Assembly: GCF_022919835.1 (NCBI RefSeq)
Contig: NZ_CP095074.1
Span: 3,760,001 to 3,824,000, forward strand
Source of the DNA: Halobacillus shinanisalinarum
GTDB lineage: Bacteria > Bacillota > Bacilli > Bacillales > Halobacillaceae
DNA: 64,000 nt
Direction of reading: 5' to 3'
This document shows, in pieces, positions 16,074 to 25,611 of this stretch. The notes under the pieces were generated by a model, which had not been told where the DNA came from, made no database searches, and saw only the letters and a program-made list of their open reading frames with translations. Positions within the stretch are counted from its first letter, which is position 1. The number at the start of each line of letters is the position of its first letter. The position numbers were made by a program, and so were the translations under genes.

Positions 16074-18533
16074 TTAGTTCTTTTTCGGGAATTGCAGGTA
16101 ATGGGTCGATTCCGTATTATTGATAACGTCCTGTCTTGTGAAAAGAATCGGTTTAAACTCCCAGTTGGCGTACATCTTGATTTGGTCATTGTAATGTTGG
16201 TGAACAGAACCGTCTTTACTAATAAAACCAACTTGACCTGGAGGAGTGATGTTAAAGCCTTCTGGTCCCTTTTTTGTTAATTCCACGTAATGATTCTCAC
16301 TTCCTCGATTCATAACGGGGATTGGTATATCTGATCCTAATCCATGTGGTGCTCCGATCAGTGACTGTGCTCCGAACGTTGTTGTCCTCACTTCTGTCAA
16401 CCAGTCATCCATATTTCCGTTATAATCTTTTTCTAGTTCGTTTAGCGCCTGATGTAAGCTTTCCATTATAATTTGCTCACGACTTTCTCCGTTTAACCAA
16501 TCATATTGAACAGCATTTTGTGCTTCATCTCCGCGAAATACTCTTAAACATAAACTGCAGCCATAGCGATGGTCAATAGTTCCTTTTAGGTCTCCGTAGC
16601 TTTTGCCAAGGTCGTCTTTTAATAGATTAGCTGGAACGTTGGACCACCAAGCTTCGAAAATAGTTGTAGCTGGACTGTCGTAGTAGTCATCATCATTTAG
16701 ATCTTCATTGAGGTTATTCCAGTTTTTCAAATACTGGTAAACCTCTTTTAATTCTGGATTTTTGTCAATGTTCTCCTCCAGAGTATCTAGTAGGTAAGGT
16801 TTAAACCATTTTGTTCTTAAATTAACAAGGCTTGCGTGGTAATTAATGTCGTTGATCTCCTGTAAGTTTAATTTGTCAGCTTTTTTCGCCTGATCAATAT
16901 ACTGTTGGACTCTATGGTCAGCTCCCCAATTAAAGCTTAATTCAGCATTCTGCCAATTTGGAGAAGGTTTATTATTCCAATTAGCAACAAAGCCGACGTC
17001 CGGATTGATCTCAGACGGATTATTTGCTGTATCTTTGAATCCGTCCCATTCATATTGACCGGTTCCAGGAGTTGGGAGTCTAAAGTCAAGTCTCTGATCC
17101 CGTTTAGGGTATTGACCTACATGGAAATAACCAATATTCCCTTGTTTATCAGCATAGAACCAATTCAGTGACATCGTAAAATTTCGGGCTGCTTTCTTGA
17201 ATTGATTTAGATTATGTGCCCAATTGGTTTGTAAATAAGCGGACCAGCTTTGCCCTTCTGTTCCACGAAAACTCCACGATTTACTGTAGGCTACTTGCTT
17301 TTCCTCGTCCAGGTAAATTACAGGACCGTGAACAGTTTCATAAAACACCTTTTCAACCTCTTTGATGTCTCCGTTCTCATCACGGACTTGAAACTCTTCG
17401 ACGCGTTTTTTCATATCTACCCATTCGCCTTTATACTGATATTGGTGAGGGTTATTTGGGTTTAGGGTCTCTTTAAATATATCGACTTGATTGCCATAGC
17501 CGGCAGTGGATGAAAAGCCGAATTTATTGGTTGCCCCAAACATAATGAATGGGTATCCAATAAATGAAGATCCCTCAATATCAATCCCTGGACCATGCAG
17601 TCCCACCTCATACATAAAACCCGGAGCGGTTAACCCGACCTGTGGACCTCCAAACACCATGGCGTTACCAGATTCAGATTTTTCTGAGCCAACAATTAGG
17701 GCGTTGCTGCCGACTTTTAACGGGACCCCTAACTCGTGAGAGGTTTTCTCGAATTCTTTACGTCTATCCGTGATTTGGTCAGCAGCTTCAATCGCGGCTT
17801 CAGAGATTTGTCTGACCTTTCCGTTACCATATTGTTGTTTTTGACCTGTTTCTTCATCACTCATAATGCTAGTAGGAGAGGCCGGATTATTTTTCGGGAA
17901 AATATCATTAAATATTTCTTTAGCTTTATCAGCTCCATGTTGCTGGTTTAAATTCGCCAGGGTTGCCGCATTCTTTAACTCTTGCTCCTGATCCATAAAG
18001 ACCGTCATAGAAGCCATGTATAACCTTAGTACGTCAACACCTGTCCAAGATTTAGGTTTGATATCGTATTTGTGGAATTCTTTTGATAGTAAACGATTGG
18101 GTTCTTGATTAGCTTCTTTGATATATTTGGTAATCCCTTTGGCATAATTTTTAATTACTTTTTGGGAAAAGGGGTCCATTTGTGAAATCATGTTCTTTAC
18201 TTCTTTATCACTATAACCGTCTCTCCGCATTCTCATGTCGTGCTCTAAATACTTGTTACCAAAAATGGCCGATACATTTCCTTCGTTGCTGCGGCGAAAC
18301 ATAACAAGTTGGAATAAGCGGTCTTTAGCTGTAACATAGCCATAAGCACGATACAAGTCATCCGTAGACTTTGCGTAAATATGCGGGACCCCATAATCAT
18401 CTCTAACAATTTTTACGGTACCATTTTTAACGGTTACGTTTTTGTCTTTTGTCTGTTGTTTAGCTTCTACTTGACTTGACGAAAAAAACATGACGCTCAT
18501 CAATAAAAATAAGATCGTTTTTTTCAATAGCAA
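16074..18533 (-). CDS. pac: Penicillin G acylase precursor (Ntn hydrolase)
   Basis: A secreted penicillin acylase closely resembling, from memory, the Bacillus megaterium enzyme; it hydrolyses phenylacetyl amides such as penicillin G to phenylacetate. A signal peptide MLLKKTILFLLMSVMFFSSS ends at VEA, then comes the alpha chain (VRDDYGVPHIYAKSTDDLYRA). Autocatalytic cleavage should occur before the nucleophile Ser in KVGSNALIVG (residue 276 of this start), giving the beta chain with oxyanion Asn in NWNNKPS. I chose the TTG at 18533 because GGGAGG lies 7 nt upstream; a TTG ten codons earlier (18563) is possible. It lies about 50 nt after the symporter gene on the same strand, hence one operon. 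Confidence 0.95.
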   Translation of the reverse strand: MLLKKTILFLLMSVMFFSSSQVEAKQQTKDKNVTVKNGTVKIVRDDYGVPHIYAKSTDDLYRAYGYVTAKDRLFQLVMFRRSNEGNVSAIFGNKYLEHDMRMRRDGYSDKEVKNMISQMDPFSQKVIKNYAKGITKYIKEANQEPNRLLSKEFHKYDIKPKSWTGVDVLRLYMASMTVFMDQEQELKNAATLANLNQQHGADKAKEIFNDIFPKNNPASPTSIMSDEETGQKQQYGNGKVRQISEAAIEAADQITDRRKEFEKTSHELGVPLKVGSNALIVGSEKSESGNAMVFGGPQVGLTAPGFMYEVGLHGPGIDIEGSSFIGYPFIMFGATNKFGFSSTAGYGNQVDIFKETLNPNNPHQYQYKGEWVDMKKRVEEFQVRDENGDIKEVEKVFYETVHGPVIYLDEEKQVAYSKSWSFRGTEGQSWSAYLQTNWAHNLNQFKKAARNFTMSLNWFYADKQGNIGYFHVGQYPKRDQRLDFRLPTPGTGQYEWDGFKDTANNPSEINPDVGFVANWNNKPSPNWQNAELSFNWGADHRVQQYIDQAKKADKLNLQEINDINYHASLVNLRTKWFKPYLLDTLEENIDKNPELKEVYQYLKNWNNLNEDLNDDDYYDSPATTIFEAWWSNVPANLLKDDLGKSYGDLKGTIDHRYGCSLCLRVFRGDEAQNAVQYDWLNGESREQIIMESLHQALNELEKDYNGNMDDWLTEVRTTTFGAQSLIGAPHGLGSDIPIPVMNRGSENHYVELTKKGPEGFNITPPGQVGFISKDGSVHQHYNDQIKMYANWEFKPILFTRQDVINNTESTHYLQFPKKN

Positions 18534-18586
18534 TTGAGATCCTCCCATCTTTTTTATATTCAATCCTCATCCATTTTACATCTCAT

Positions 18587-20172
18587 TTATTTTGAAACTA
18601 CGGATTCCTCGGTTACTTCTACATCCACCTGCTCGCCCGTTTTCAAACTTACAAGGATAAATACAACGGTTGAAAGGGGCAAAGCGTAAAATAACGGATT
18701 AATATGAGTCGTCGGAAATCCTAGTAAAGTATCCACTCCGAACAATGCGTTGGATAACCCAATTGCTGCAGCTTCTTTTAGATGGAAAAATAGAAAACCA
18801 ATAATACTTACTGTGAAGCCGACAACGATACTTGCAATGGCCCCAGTCCTTGAGGCGTTTTTCCAATATAATCCACCGACGAGCACCGGTAAAAAACCGG
18901 CTGCGCAGATACCAAACCAAAAAGAAGTTGCCTGAGCTATAACCCCGCCTGGTAAGATATAGGCCAATATGACGGCAGCACACATACCGATGATCACACC
19001 AAACCGAGATAAGCTGATCTTGTTGCCGAAGATTGAGGTGACCCCGATGTTTTTCAAGATATCTTCACTGAAAGAAGCGGACTGGACGTGAATCAACGAA
19101 CTTACCGTTGAAATGACCGCTGACAACGCCGTTAATGTAAACAAATAAACAAACCAATCCGGCATCATGTTATTGATAAATGTCGGGATGACAAGATCAA
19201 CATTTCCCCCGCAACACTCAAAGCGATCTCACCCGTCGCATTGTAAAAATAAAGATTGCTGAGCGGACCAATCATAAAGACAGCACCTGTCATAAAAAAT
19301 ATAAAAATACCCCCAACAAGTACTGAACGATATAAGGCGCGATCATCTTTCACGGTCATGCATCTCATCGCAAGCTGCGGCTGGGCCAATACACCAATGC
19401 CAACCCCCATGATCAATGTACTGACCAACGTCCACCAGATTGACGAACCCAAGACCGGCATAGATGTCCACCCCTGATGCCCTTGCTCTGCCAGTGCATC
19501 AGGAACGAGTTCTTTCAAGGCTGTTAACCCACTGTGTCCTGCTGTCAAACCGCCAACTGCCTGATAAGTTCCAAACAAAAAGATGACCATCATGACCAAC
19601 ATAACGACTGCCGCAAATGCGTCCGTGTACATAACGGCTTTAAGTCCGCCGCTGATTACATAAACTCCTACAATAAACGCCAATACTAACAGGGCTATAT
19701 TATAATCAATCGCCAGTGTTTCTTCTAAAAATCGACCGCCGCCAATTAGAACAATACTCGTATAGGCCGGCATGAACACAAAAATCATAATCCCTGAAAA
19801 TACAGTGATGAATTTAGAATTAAATCGCTCCCCTAAAAAAGAAGGAAAAGTAAACACATCCATATCAGCTGAAAGTTTTCTGATCCTTGTGCCAAATAGG
19901 GCAAACGCTACAAAAATTCCCAAAACAATATTTAAAAAGGCCAACCATAGCATGCCAAATCCGTATATAGCAGAAACGCCGCCAAAACCTACAAGAGCAG
20001 ATGTACTGATAAAAGTAGCACCATAGGAAAGTGCCATTACAACTGGGTTAATATTACGTCCTGCAACTAGGTAGTCCGCTTCCGTATTTGTTTTTCGGTA
20101 ACCGTAATAGGCAAGTCCGGACATGATGGCGATGTAAACGATTAACAGTGGAATAAGCACTGACAGATTCAT
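18587..20172 (-). pseudogene. Sodium:solute symporter (SSS family), frameshifted; possible phenylacetate permease
   Basis: Two frames together encode a normal SSS protein of about 530 residues with some 13 membrane helices. The first part runs from 20172 (MNLSVLIPLLIVYIAIMSG) to GEIALSVAG; the second resumes as GNVDLVIPTFINNMMPDW. They join in a run of five G on the minus strand (19206-19210) where six would restore the frame, so one base is missing. This may be a sequencing error, a real knockout or a slippage-controlled gene. It overlaps the small upstream gene by ATGA and precedes pac, which supports uptake of phenylacetate (PaaL-like); the substrate is inferred. Confidence 0.8.
19206..19210 (-). 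other. Homopolymeric G tract at the symporter frameshift
   Basis: Five G residues on the minus strand follow GTTGC. Adding one G gives the continuous frame V-A-G-G-N-V-D-L. It is a spot prone to polymerase slippage as well as sequencing error. Confidence 0.7.
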
Positions 20173-20288
20173 TTAGAATCATCTCCCCCCTTATTCCACG
20201 TGATCACTCCAAAGATGATGCAGCAGAGAGCGGCGCATACCGTTCCAATCCAGGCAAGTTCAATAATGATACCATCCATTTCTAACAC
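20169..20288 (-). CDS. Symporter small accessory protein
   Basis: A 39-residue protein with one membrane helix (IIIELAWIGTVCAALCCIIF) and a short charged tail ending WNKGGDDSK. I chose the GTG at 20288 because a GAGGAG box lies 6 nt upstream; an ATG three codons later is the alternative. Its TGA overlaps the ATG of the symporter gene (ATGA), so the two are translationally coupled. Small single-helix partners of this kind are known next to SSS transporters. It is too short for common gene-length cut-offs. Confidence 0.75.
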   Translation of the reverse strand: MLEMDGIIIELAWIGTVCAALCCIIFGVITWNKGGDDSK

Positions 20289-20418
20289 TGTTATCTCCTC
20301 ATTTCCATGTTAAAAAATATAAAAGGATATTCAACACAAATAAATTTGATCTTTAACTCTTGATTGTTTCTTTTAAAAGGAGTTCTATTCTGGACTAATA
20401 GCATCCACGGTATTATGG

Positions 20419-20432
20419 TGTAAGCCCTTACA
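20419..20432. promoter_or_regulatory. cre-like (CcpA) site upstream of the symporter-acylase operon
   Basis: TGTAAGCCCTTACA matches TGWAARCGYTWNCA at 13 of 14 positions and is part of the 16-bp inverted repeat GTGTAAG-CC-CTTACAC. It is in the long leader of the operon, near operator-like copy B. A carbon-repression role is inferred. Confidence 0.5.
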
Positions 20433-20443
20433 CTTATGTTTAT

Positions 20444-20458
20444 ACGTTAAATAAACGT
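20444..20458. promoter_or_regulatory. Candidate PAA-regulon operator, copy B (ACGT-N7-ACGT)
   Basis: ACGTTAAATAAACGT is a perfect inverted repeat (ACGTT-AAATA-AACGT), one base different from the copy on paaA. It lies in the 5' leader, about 155 bp upstream of the small accessory protein start and 220 bp downstream of the promoter. Confidence 0.6.
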
Positions 20459-20665
20459 TGGCTGAAATTATGTTATATAATGGTGGCGCTGTCGTGTGCT
20501 GTCGGTGATGTAATAAGTAAAAGGGTTGTCACATCCAAAGCAGATTTAAAACAATATGGATCCTTTTCTTTCTAACAATTCCATTAAGGTTTATTAAAAT
20601 TATTAAATATCTTTTGGTTATTCATTTCCTAGCCCCCCTCTCTTTATGGTACGAAAAATAAAATT

Positions 20666-20680
20666 ACGTATTATAAACGT
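20666..20680. promoter_or_regulatory. Candidate PAA-regulon operator, copy C, overlapping the -10 box
   Basis: On the minus strand it reads ACGTTTATAATACGT, so its 7-nt centre contains the TATAAT of the symporter-acylase promoter. A repressor bound here would block polymerase directly. Confidence 0.6.
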
Positions 20681-20698
20681 TATATTATCATAAAGCAA
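20670..20698 (-). promoter_or_regulatory. Sigma-A promoter of the symporter-acylase operon
   Basis: TTGCTT (20698-20693), a 17-nt spacer and a perfect TATAAT (20675-20670) on the minus strand. It predicts an untranslated leader of roughly 370 nt that carries operator copy B and a cre-like site. The rest of the 666-bp gap to 20955 is AT-rich with nothing else recognised. Confidence 0.65.
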
Positions 20699-20954
20699 CA
20701 TTAAGTGCAAAGAATTTTCTGATAATTTTCACGGGTTTAATTAGTTGAATTCGGAAACATACGTAACTCCTTGTCCTTAAGGAGGGTATTCATCAATTTT
20801 TCTTTTCCTTAAAGCTCCGAAATATGAAATTACCACTTTTATAGAAAAACTTGTATTATTCAGAAAAATCATTGAATTAAAAAAACATTTATTGTACGCT
20901 TAACTGGACCAACCACTTGTCTGTCAAATTCATAAAAGAAGAGGAATTAAGCTA

Positions 20955-21647
20955 ATGTTATCTAATGTCGGAAAAAAACGTATATATCATGGGATTGTCC
21001 ATCAAATCAAAGAGACGATCAAAAAAGGAGAGGTTCTTCCAGGGGGGAAAATGCCTTCTGAAAGGACTTTAGCTTCAACATTGGCTGTGTCAAGAACATC
21101 TATTAAAGAGGCTTATAGTGTTCTAGAGTCTGCTGGAATTGTAGAAATTAGACAAGGAAGCGGGGTTTATCTGTTAAAAAATGATACAGAGGATATCATT
21201 TCGAAACTTAATGCGATCATCCGCGGGCAAACGGTAGATATGGTTGAACTTATGGAATTAAGGCAGGCTGTGGAAGTCGATATAGCTTACTATGCAGCCC
21301 TTAGAAGAGAGCAGCAGGATATTGAACAATTGGACAGAGCCTTTCATCAACTTGAAAAAGCCGTTTCAAAGAAAAGTTTGGCTGCTGAGGAGGATCTGGC
21401 TTTCCATATGTTAATTGCTAAAGCAGCGAGGAACCGGGTCATTGCTCAAGTGATGAACATGGTTTCCGATCAAGTTTTAGTTGGACTAGAGGATAGCCGT
21501 GCTCAATCGTTGGCTGTCCCAGGAAAAAGCCAGGAGATCTTGGAGGAACATCGAAACATTTACAAGGCAGTTCGGGATGGCAGTCCTCATTTAGCGGGCA
21601 AGGCGATGAGAGAACATCTTCAAAATGTCAAACAGCGGTATTTATGA
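20955..21647 (+). CDS. FadR/GntR-family transcriptional regulator (FCD domain)
   Basis: A 230-residue regulator. The N-terminal winged helix includes MPSERTLASTLAVSRTSIKEAYSVLESAGIVEIRQGSG at about residues 33-70, and the C-terminal all-helical FCD ligand domain contains the metal/ligand His pattern (AFHMLIAKAARN and EEHRNIYKAVRDG). Such regulators sense small organic acids. It is followed 61 nt later by a Nramp-like transporter and L-2-hydroxyglutarate oxidase on the same strand and probably controls them. The ligand is unknown; L-2-hydroxyglutarate or a related hydroxy acid is a guess from context. Confidence 0.85.
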   Translation: MLSNVGKKRIYHGIVHQIKETIKKGEVLPGGKMPSERTLASTLAVSRTSIKEAYSVLESAGIVEIRQGSGVYLLKNDTEDIISKLNAIIRGQTVDMVELMELRQAVEVDIAYYAALRREQQDIEQLDRAFHQLEKAVSKKSLAAEEDLAFHMLIAKAARNRVIAQVMNMVSDQVLVGLEDSRAQSLAVPGKSQEILEEHRNIYKAVRDGSPHLAGKAMREHLQNVKQRYL

Positions 21648-21679
21648 TTTCATCTCATTTCTGTTTATATAGGAAATTT

Positions 21680-21693
21680 TTAAAACGCTTTCA
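21680..21693. promoter_or_regulatory. cre-like (CcpA) site upstream of the Nramp-like gene
   Basis: TTAAAACGCTTTCA matches the cre consensus at 13 of 14 positions and ends 16 nt before the GTG start of the transporter gene, directly preceding its AGGAGG box. Binding there could act as a roadblock within the operon. Confidence 0.45.
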
Positions 21694-21708
21694 TAGGAGG
21701 TAGTTATT

Positions 21709-22988
21709 GTGAATACTGAAGAAGTACAACCTCAAGAGTCAGTTCAAACGCAGACTCCCACACCACCAACTACATTCGGCGGAAAATTAAAAACTGTCGG
21801 ACCGGGTATTGTTACAGCGGCTACGGGCGTCGGTACTGGGGACTTAGTTGCGGCGCTCGTTGCGGGGTTTCTTTTGGAACAACACTTATTTGGGCTATTA
21901 TCGTAGGTTCTATTCTTAAATTCTTTTTGACGGAAGGGATGGGACGATGGCAGCTGGCGACGGGCAAAACGATTCTAGAAGGATGGCGGTCCATGGGGAA
22001 GTGGGCAACAGGCTATTTTGGAGTTTATTCTCTTTTATGGGGATTCAGTTATGGGGCTGCAGCAATGACAACCTCAGCATTGATGATGGTCACTATGTTT
22101 CCCATTATGCCTTTATGGGCCTGGGCCATGATTCACGGGGTCGTCGGGCTTCTGCTTGTTTTGACGGGTCGTTACAATGTATTTGAACGTATTATGACCG
22201 TGTTAGTTGGGGTTATGTTTGTCACCGTTGTCGGATCGGCCATTATGCTAACACCTGACCTCGGTAATATTATGAGCGGAACTATTCCGCGTATGGATGG
22301 CGGTTCATTTCTGCTGGTTCTAGGATTGCTAGGCGGAGTTGGTGGAACCATTACGATGGCCTCGTACGGATATTGGATTCGTGAGAAGAATTGGCATGGC
22401 AAGTCATGGGTGTCGATGATGAAACTTGATACATCTGTTGCTTATTTAATTACAGCGATTTTCACGTTGTCTTTACTGATTATCGGTGCAGAATTTTTAT
22501 ACGGTACAGGTATTGAAATTAATGGGGAAGAGGGACTCGTTACACTTGGAACGATGTTTAGTGAAGAATTTGGAAGTGTAGCTCGCTGGTTATTCCTAAT
22601 TGGCGCTTGGTCAGCCGCCTTTTCTTCATTGTTAGGTGTCTGGAATGGGGTGCCGTACTTATTTGCTGATTTTATGAGGCTTGTTCGCAAACGGAATATG
22701 GATCAGCCGGTTTCTGAGAAGGAGCCTGCTTATCGCTTCTACCTGTTATGGCTGACTTTTCCGCCGATGCTGCTTTTGTTCATGGACAAGCCAGTAGGAA
22801 TTGTTATAGCCTACGGGGCCCTAGGTGCTATATTTATGCCTTTCCTGGCGATATCTTTACTGACTTTATTGAACTCTAAACGAGTAGATAACATGTATAA
22901 AAATGGGTGGATAACGAATGGAGTCCTAATAGGCAGCCTTTTATTATTCACGTATCTAGGCATTATTGAATTGGTTAATTTGTTTTAA
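21709..22988 (+). pseudogene. Divergent Nramp-superfamily transporter, frameshifted
   Basis: Two frames give about 425 residues of an Nramp-like membrane protein. The first frame ends soon after GPGIVTAATGVGTGDLVAALVAG; after a one-base loss near 21862-21875 the second continues FGTTLIWAIIVGSILKFFLTEGMGRWQ. The canonical helix-1 DPGN metal motif is replaced by GTGD, and the helix-6 MPHN-type motif by TMASYGYW. This suggests it does not carry Mn/Fe ions. It starts at a GTG behind AGGAGG and lies just upstream of lhgO, so an organic-acid substrate is conceivable. Whether the frameshift is real cannot be judged here. Confidence 0.75.
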
Positions 22989-23001
22989 AAAAGGGAGCTA
23001 A

Positions 23002-24216
23002 ATGGCAATGATGTATGATTATTCTATTATAGGAGGCGGGATCGTCGGTCTATCAGTTGGGATGGAGCTTAGCAGGCGTTATCCAAATGCTAAAATTGTT
23101 ATCGTTGAAAAAGAATCGGAACTTTCACTTCACCAGACTGGTAGAAATAGCGGCGTGATCCACTCTGGTATTTATTATAAACCTGGAAGCCTAAAGGCAA
23201 AATTGGCTCGTACAGGAAATCAGCAAATCGTTGAATTTTGTAAAGAACATGGGATTGAACATGACATTTGCGGCAAGGTGATTGTTGCGACTAATAAGGA
23301 TGAATTGACCTTACTTGCAAATCTCTATGACAGAGGCGTGCAAAATCAACTGGATGTAGAAAAGGTTTCAATGGATGAGCTTAACGAAATCGAGCCGCAT
23401 GTAAGAGGGGTTGCGGCCATTCGCGTTCCAAGTACAGGAATTGTGAACTACCGGCAAGTTGCAGAAGTTTTCGCCGATAAGATTCAACAGAATGGAGGAG
23501 AGATTTCCCTAAATACGGAGGTTCAGGACATTAATACGGAGAAGAAGAGCGTGGAGCTAAAGACAACTCGCGGAGTGTTCAAAAGTCGTTTTTTAATCAA
23601 TTGCAGTGGCTTGTTTAGTGATCGTATTACTGAAATGGCCAATATTAAGACCGACATGAAGATTGTCCCGTTTCGTGGTGAATATTTTGAATTGAAGCCG
23701 GAGAAACACCACCTCGTGAAGAACTTGATTTACCCCGTTCCTAATCCTGACTTTCCATTTTTGGGTGTTCATTTTACAAGGATGATGGATGGTAGAGTAC
23801 TAATCGGACCTAATGCCGTTCTGAGTTTTAAACGGGAAGGTTATAATAAAACGGACTTTCAAATCAAGGATTTTATGGAAGCGACGACTTATCCTGGTTT
23901 TCTTAAACTAGCAGGCAGAAATCTATCGGAAGGGTTAAAGGAAATGTACCGTTCCTATAGCAAAAAGGCACTAATTAAAGACGTCCAGCGGTTTATTCCT
24001 GAAATTGAAGCGGAAGATATTGTTCCCGGAAAATCAGGGGTTCGCGCTCAAGCACTTGATTCAAATGGAAGTTTAATCGATGATTTCATGATTATTAAAG
24101 ATAAACGAGCTGTCCATGTGTGTAATGCTCCTTCACCAGCTGCCACGGCATCAATAGAAATTGGTAAGGAAATCGTCAATCGTATGGAAAATTATGATAG
24201 CCCTGTGAGTAATTAA
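23002..24216 (+). CDS. lhgO: L-2-hydroxyglutarate oxidase
   Basis: A 404-residue FAD enzyme of the DAO family. The Rossmann motif is IIGGGIVGLSVGMELSRRYP at residues 8-27; the LhgO signature segment HQTGRNSGVIHSGIYYKPGSLKA follows, and the C-terminal part has GVRAQALDSNG and the flavin-closing NAPSPAATASIEIG. It oxidises L-2-hydroxyglutarate to 2-oxoglutarate, usually feeding electrons to the membrane quinone pool. It begins 13 nt after the transporter gene with an AAGGGAG box, so the two form one unit under the FadR-type regulator. Confidence 0.93.
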   Translation: MAMMYDYSIIGGGIVGLSVGMELSRRYPNAKIVIVEKESELSLHQTGRNSGVIHSGIYYKPGSLKAKLARTGNQQIVEFCKEHGIEHDICGKVIVATNKDELTLLANLYDRGVQNQLDVEKVSMDELNEIEPHVRGVAAIRVPSTGIVNYRQVAEVFADKIQQNGGEISLNTEVQDINTEKKSVELKTTRGVFKSRFLINCSGLFSDRITEMANIKTDMKIVPFRGEYFELKPEKHHLVKNLIYPVPNPDFPFLGVHFTRMMDGRVLIGPNAVLSFKREGYNKTDFQIKDFMEATTYPGFLKLAGRNLSEGLKEMYRSYSKKALIKDVQRFIPEIEAEDIVPGKSGVRAQALDSNGSLIDDFMIIKDKRAVHVCNAPSPAATASIEIGKEIVNRMENYDSPVSN

Positions 24217-24383
24217 GATTGATGCACTTATTGGTAATATAGAACAAGCACCGGAATATCAAGAGGTGTGCTCTCGGAAAAAAAGGCTTACGAGACGTAT
24301 TAATTTTGTCGAAAAATGATAAGTCTGATAAACTTAATTCGTGATAATAGATGTAAGGCCTTTCAAAGGAGAGAACGTCAACT

Positions 24384-25453
24384 ATGAAAAACACTTTGCG
24401 AATTGCCGGTGCTTATGTCGGCATCATTATTGGAGCAGGATTTGCTTCAGGGCAGGAAATTGTTCAATTTTTCACAAGCTTTGGTTTATGGGGGATTTTC
24501 GGTGCGGTAATCACGATATTTTTGTTTGCCTTTATTGGGATGCAACTTATACAACTAGGGGCACATTTACAAGTTACCTCCCATAAAAAAGTCATTCGCC
24601 ATATTTGCGGTAAATATTTAGGACCCGTTGTTGATATTATGCTGACCTTCTTTTTATTTGGGGTAGCGACGATCATGGTCGCAGGCAGTGGGTCGATATT
24701 TGAGCAGCAATTTGGCATTGCACCTCTTATCGGCAACATCCTTTTGGTGATTCTAGCAATATTAACGCTCTGTCTTAATACAGACAAGGTAATTTCGGTG
24801 ATAAGTTTAATTAGTCCCTATATGTTAGCGCTGATTATTATCATCACCATTTATTCCTTTTTCACTAGTGATGCAAATTTAGCTGAATTAGAGAGCGTTG
24901 CTTTGACACAAGCATCTGCCGCTTCAAACTGGCTGCTAAGTGCGTTGTTGTATGTTGCTTTTAACATCGGGGTCGGCTTTTCGATGATGACACTTATCGG
25001 CGCAACCACCAAGGATGAAAAATCTGCCGGCAAAGGGGCTATCATCGGCGGAGTTTGTCTTGGAATTCTAGTTGTACTCATTAATCTAGGTATCTATGCA
25101 AATATAAATAAATTGCAGGGATAGATATGCCGACACTGATATTGGCTTCGGATATTTCACCTTTAGTAGGCATTCTGATGACGATTGCGTTGCTTGCGAT
25201 GATCTTTAATACGGCGGTAGGCATGCTATATTCTTTTACAGCCCGTTTTGTACAACCAGATACAACCAGGTTCAAGGGGGCAGTAGTTGTCGTCGGACTT
25301 CTCTCGTTTGGAGCAAGTCTTGTAGGCTTTACGGATCTAGTCAGCACTGTTTACCCATTAATGGGCTATCTCGGGTTCGTGTTAATTGGAGCAGTAACTG
25401 TCTCCTGGCTCAGGTCTAAGAAAAAATCCTCACTCGTACTGGGCGAAGAATAG
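24384..25453 (+). pseudogene. YkvI-family membrane protein, frameshifted
   Basis: Two frames give about 355 residues with ten or so membrane helices. The first (GAYVGIIIGAGFASGQEIVQ at the N-terminus, typical of the YkvI family) ends at NINKLQG near 25125. The continuation GIDMPTLILASDISPLVGIL is in the next frame, so one base appears missing near 25116-25122. YkvI proteins belong to the amino-acid/polyamine transporter fold, but no substrate is known. It stands 167 nt after lhgO, with AAAGGAG some 12 nt from the ATG, and is followed by a terminator. Confidence 0.75.
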
Positions 25454-25520
25454 AGTTCCGTTCGCTTGAGTATAAAAGTGTTGGAAGAGAATTTTCGATA
25501 AAGCTTTTTATAAACCTATG

Positions 25521-25566
25521 GGGGAAAGCCAGAACGACGGGGCACCGTTCTCTGGCTTTCCTTTTA
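25521..25566 (+). terminator. Terminator after the YkvI-like gene
   Basis: GGAAAGCCAGAACG pairs with CGTTCTCTGGCTTTCC (2-nt bulge), and CTTTTAGTTT follows. Confidence 0.8.
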
Positions 25567-25611
25567 GTTTAATACGTTAAAATGAAGATCCAGCATTAGG
25601 AGGAGTAAGGT

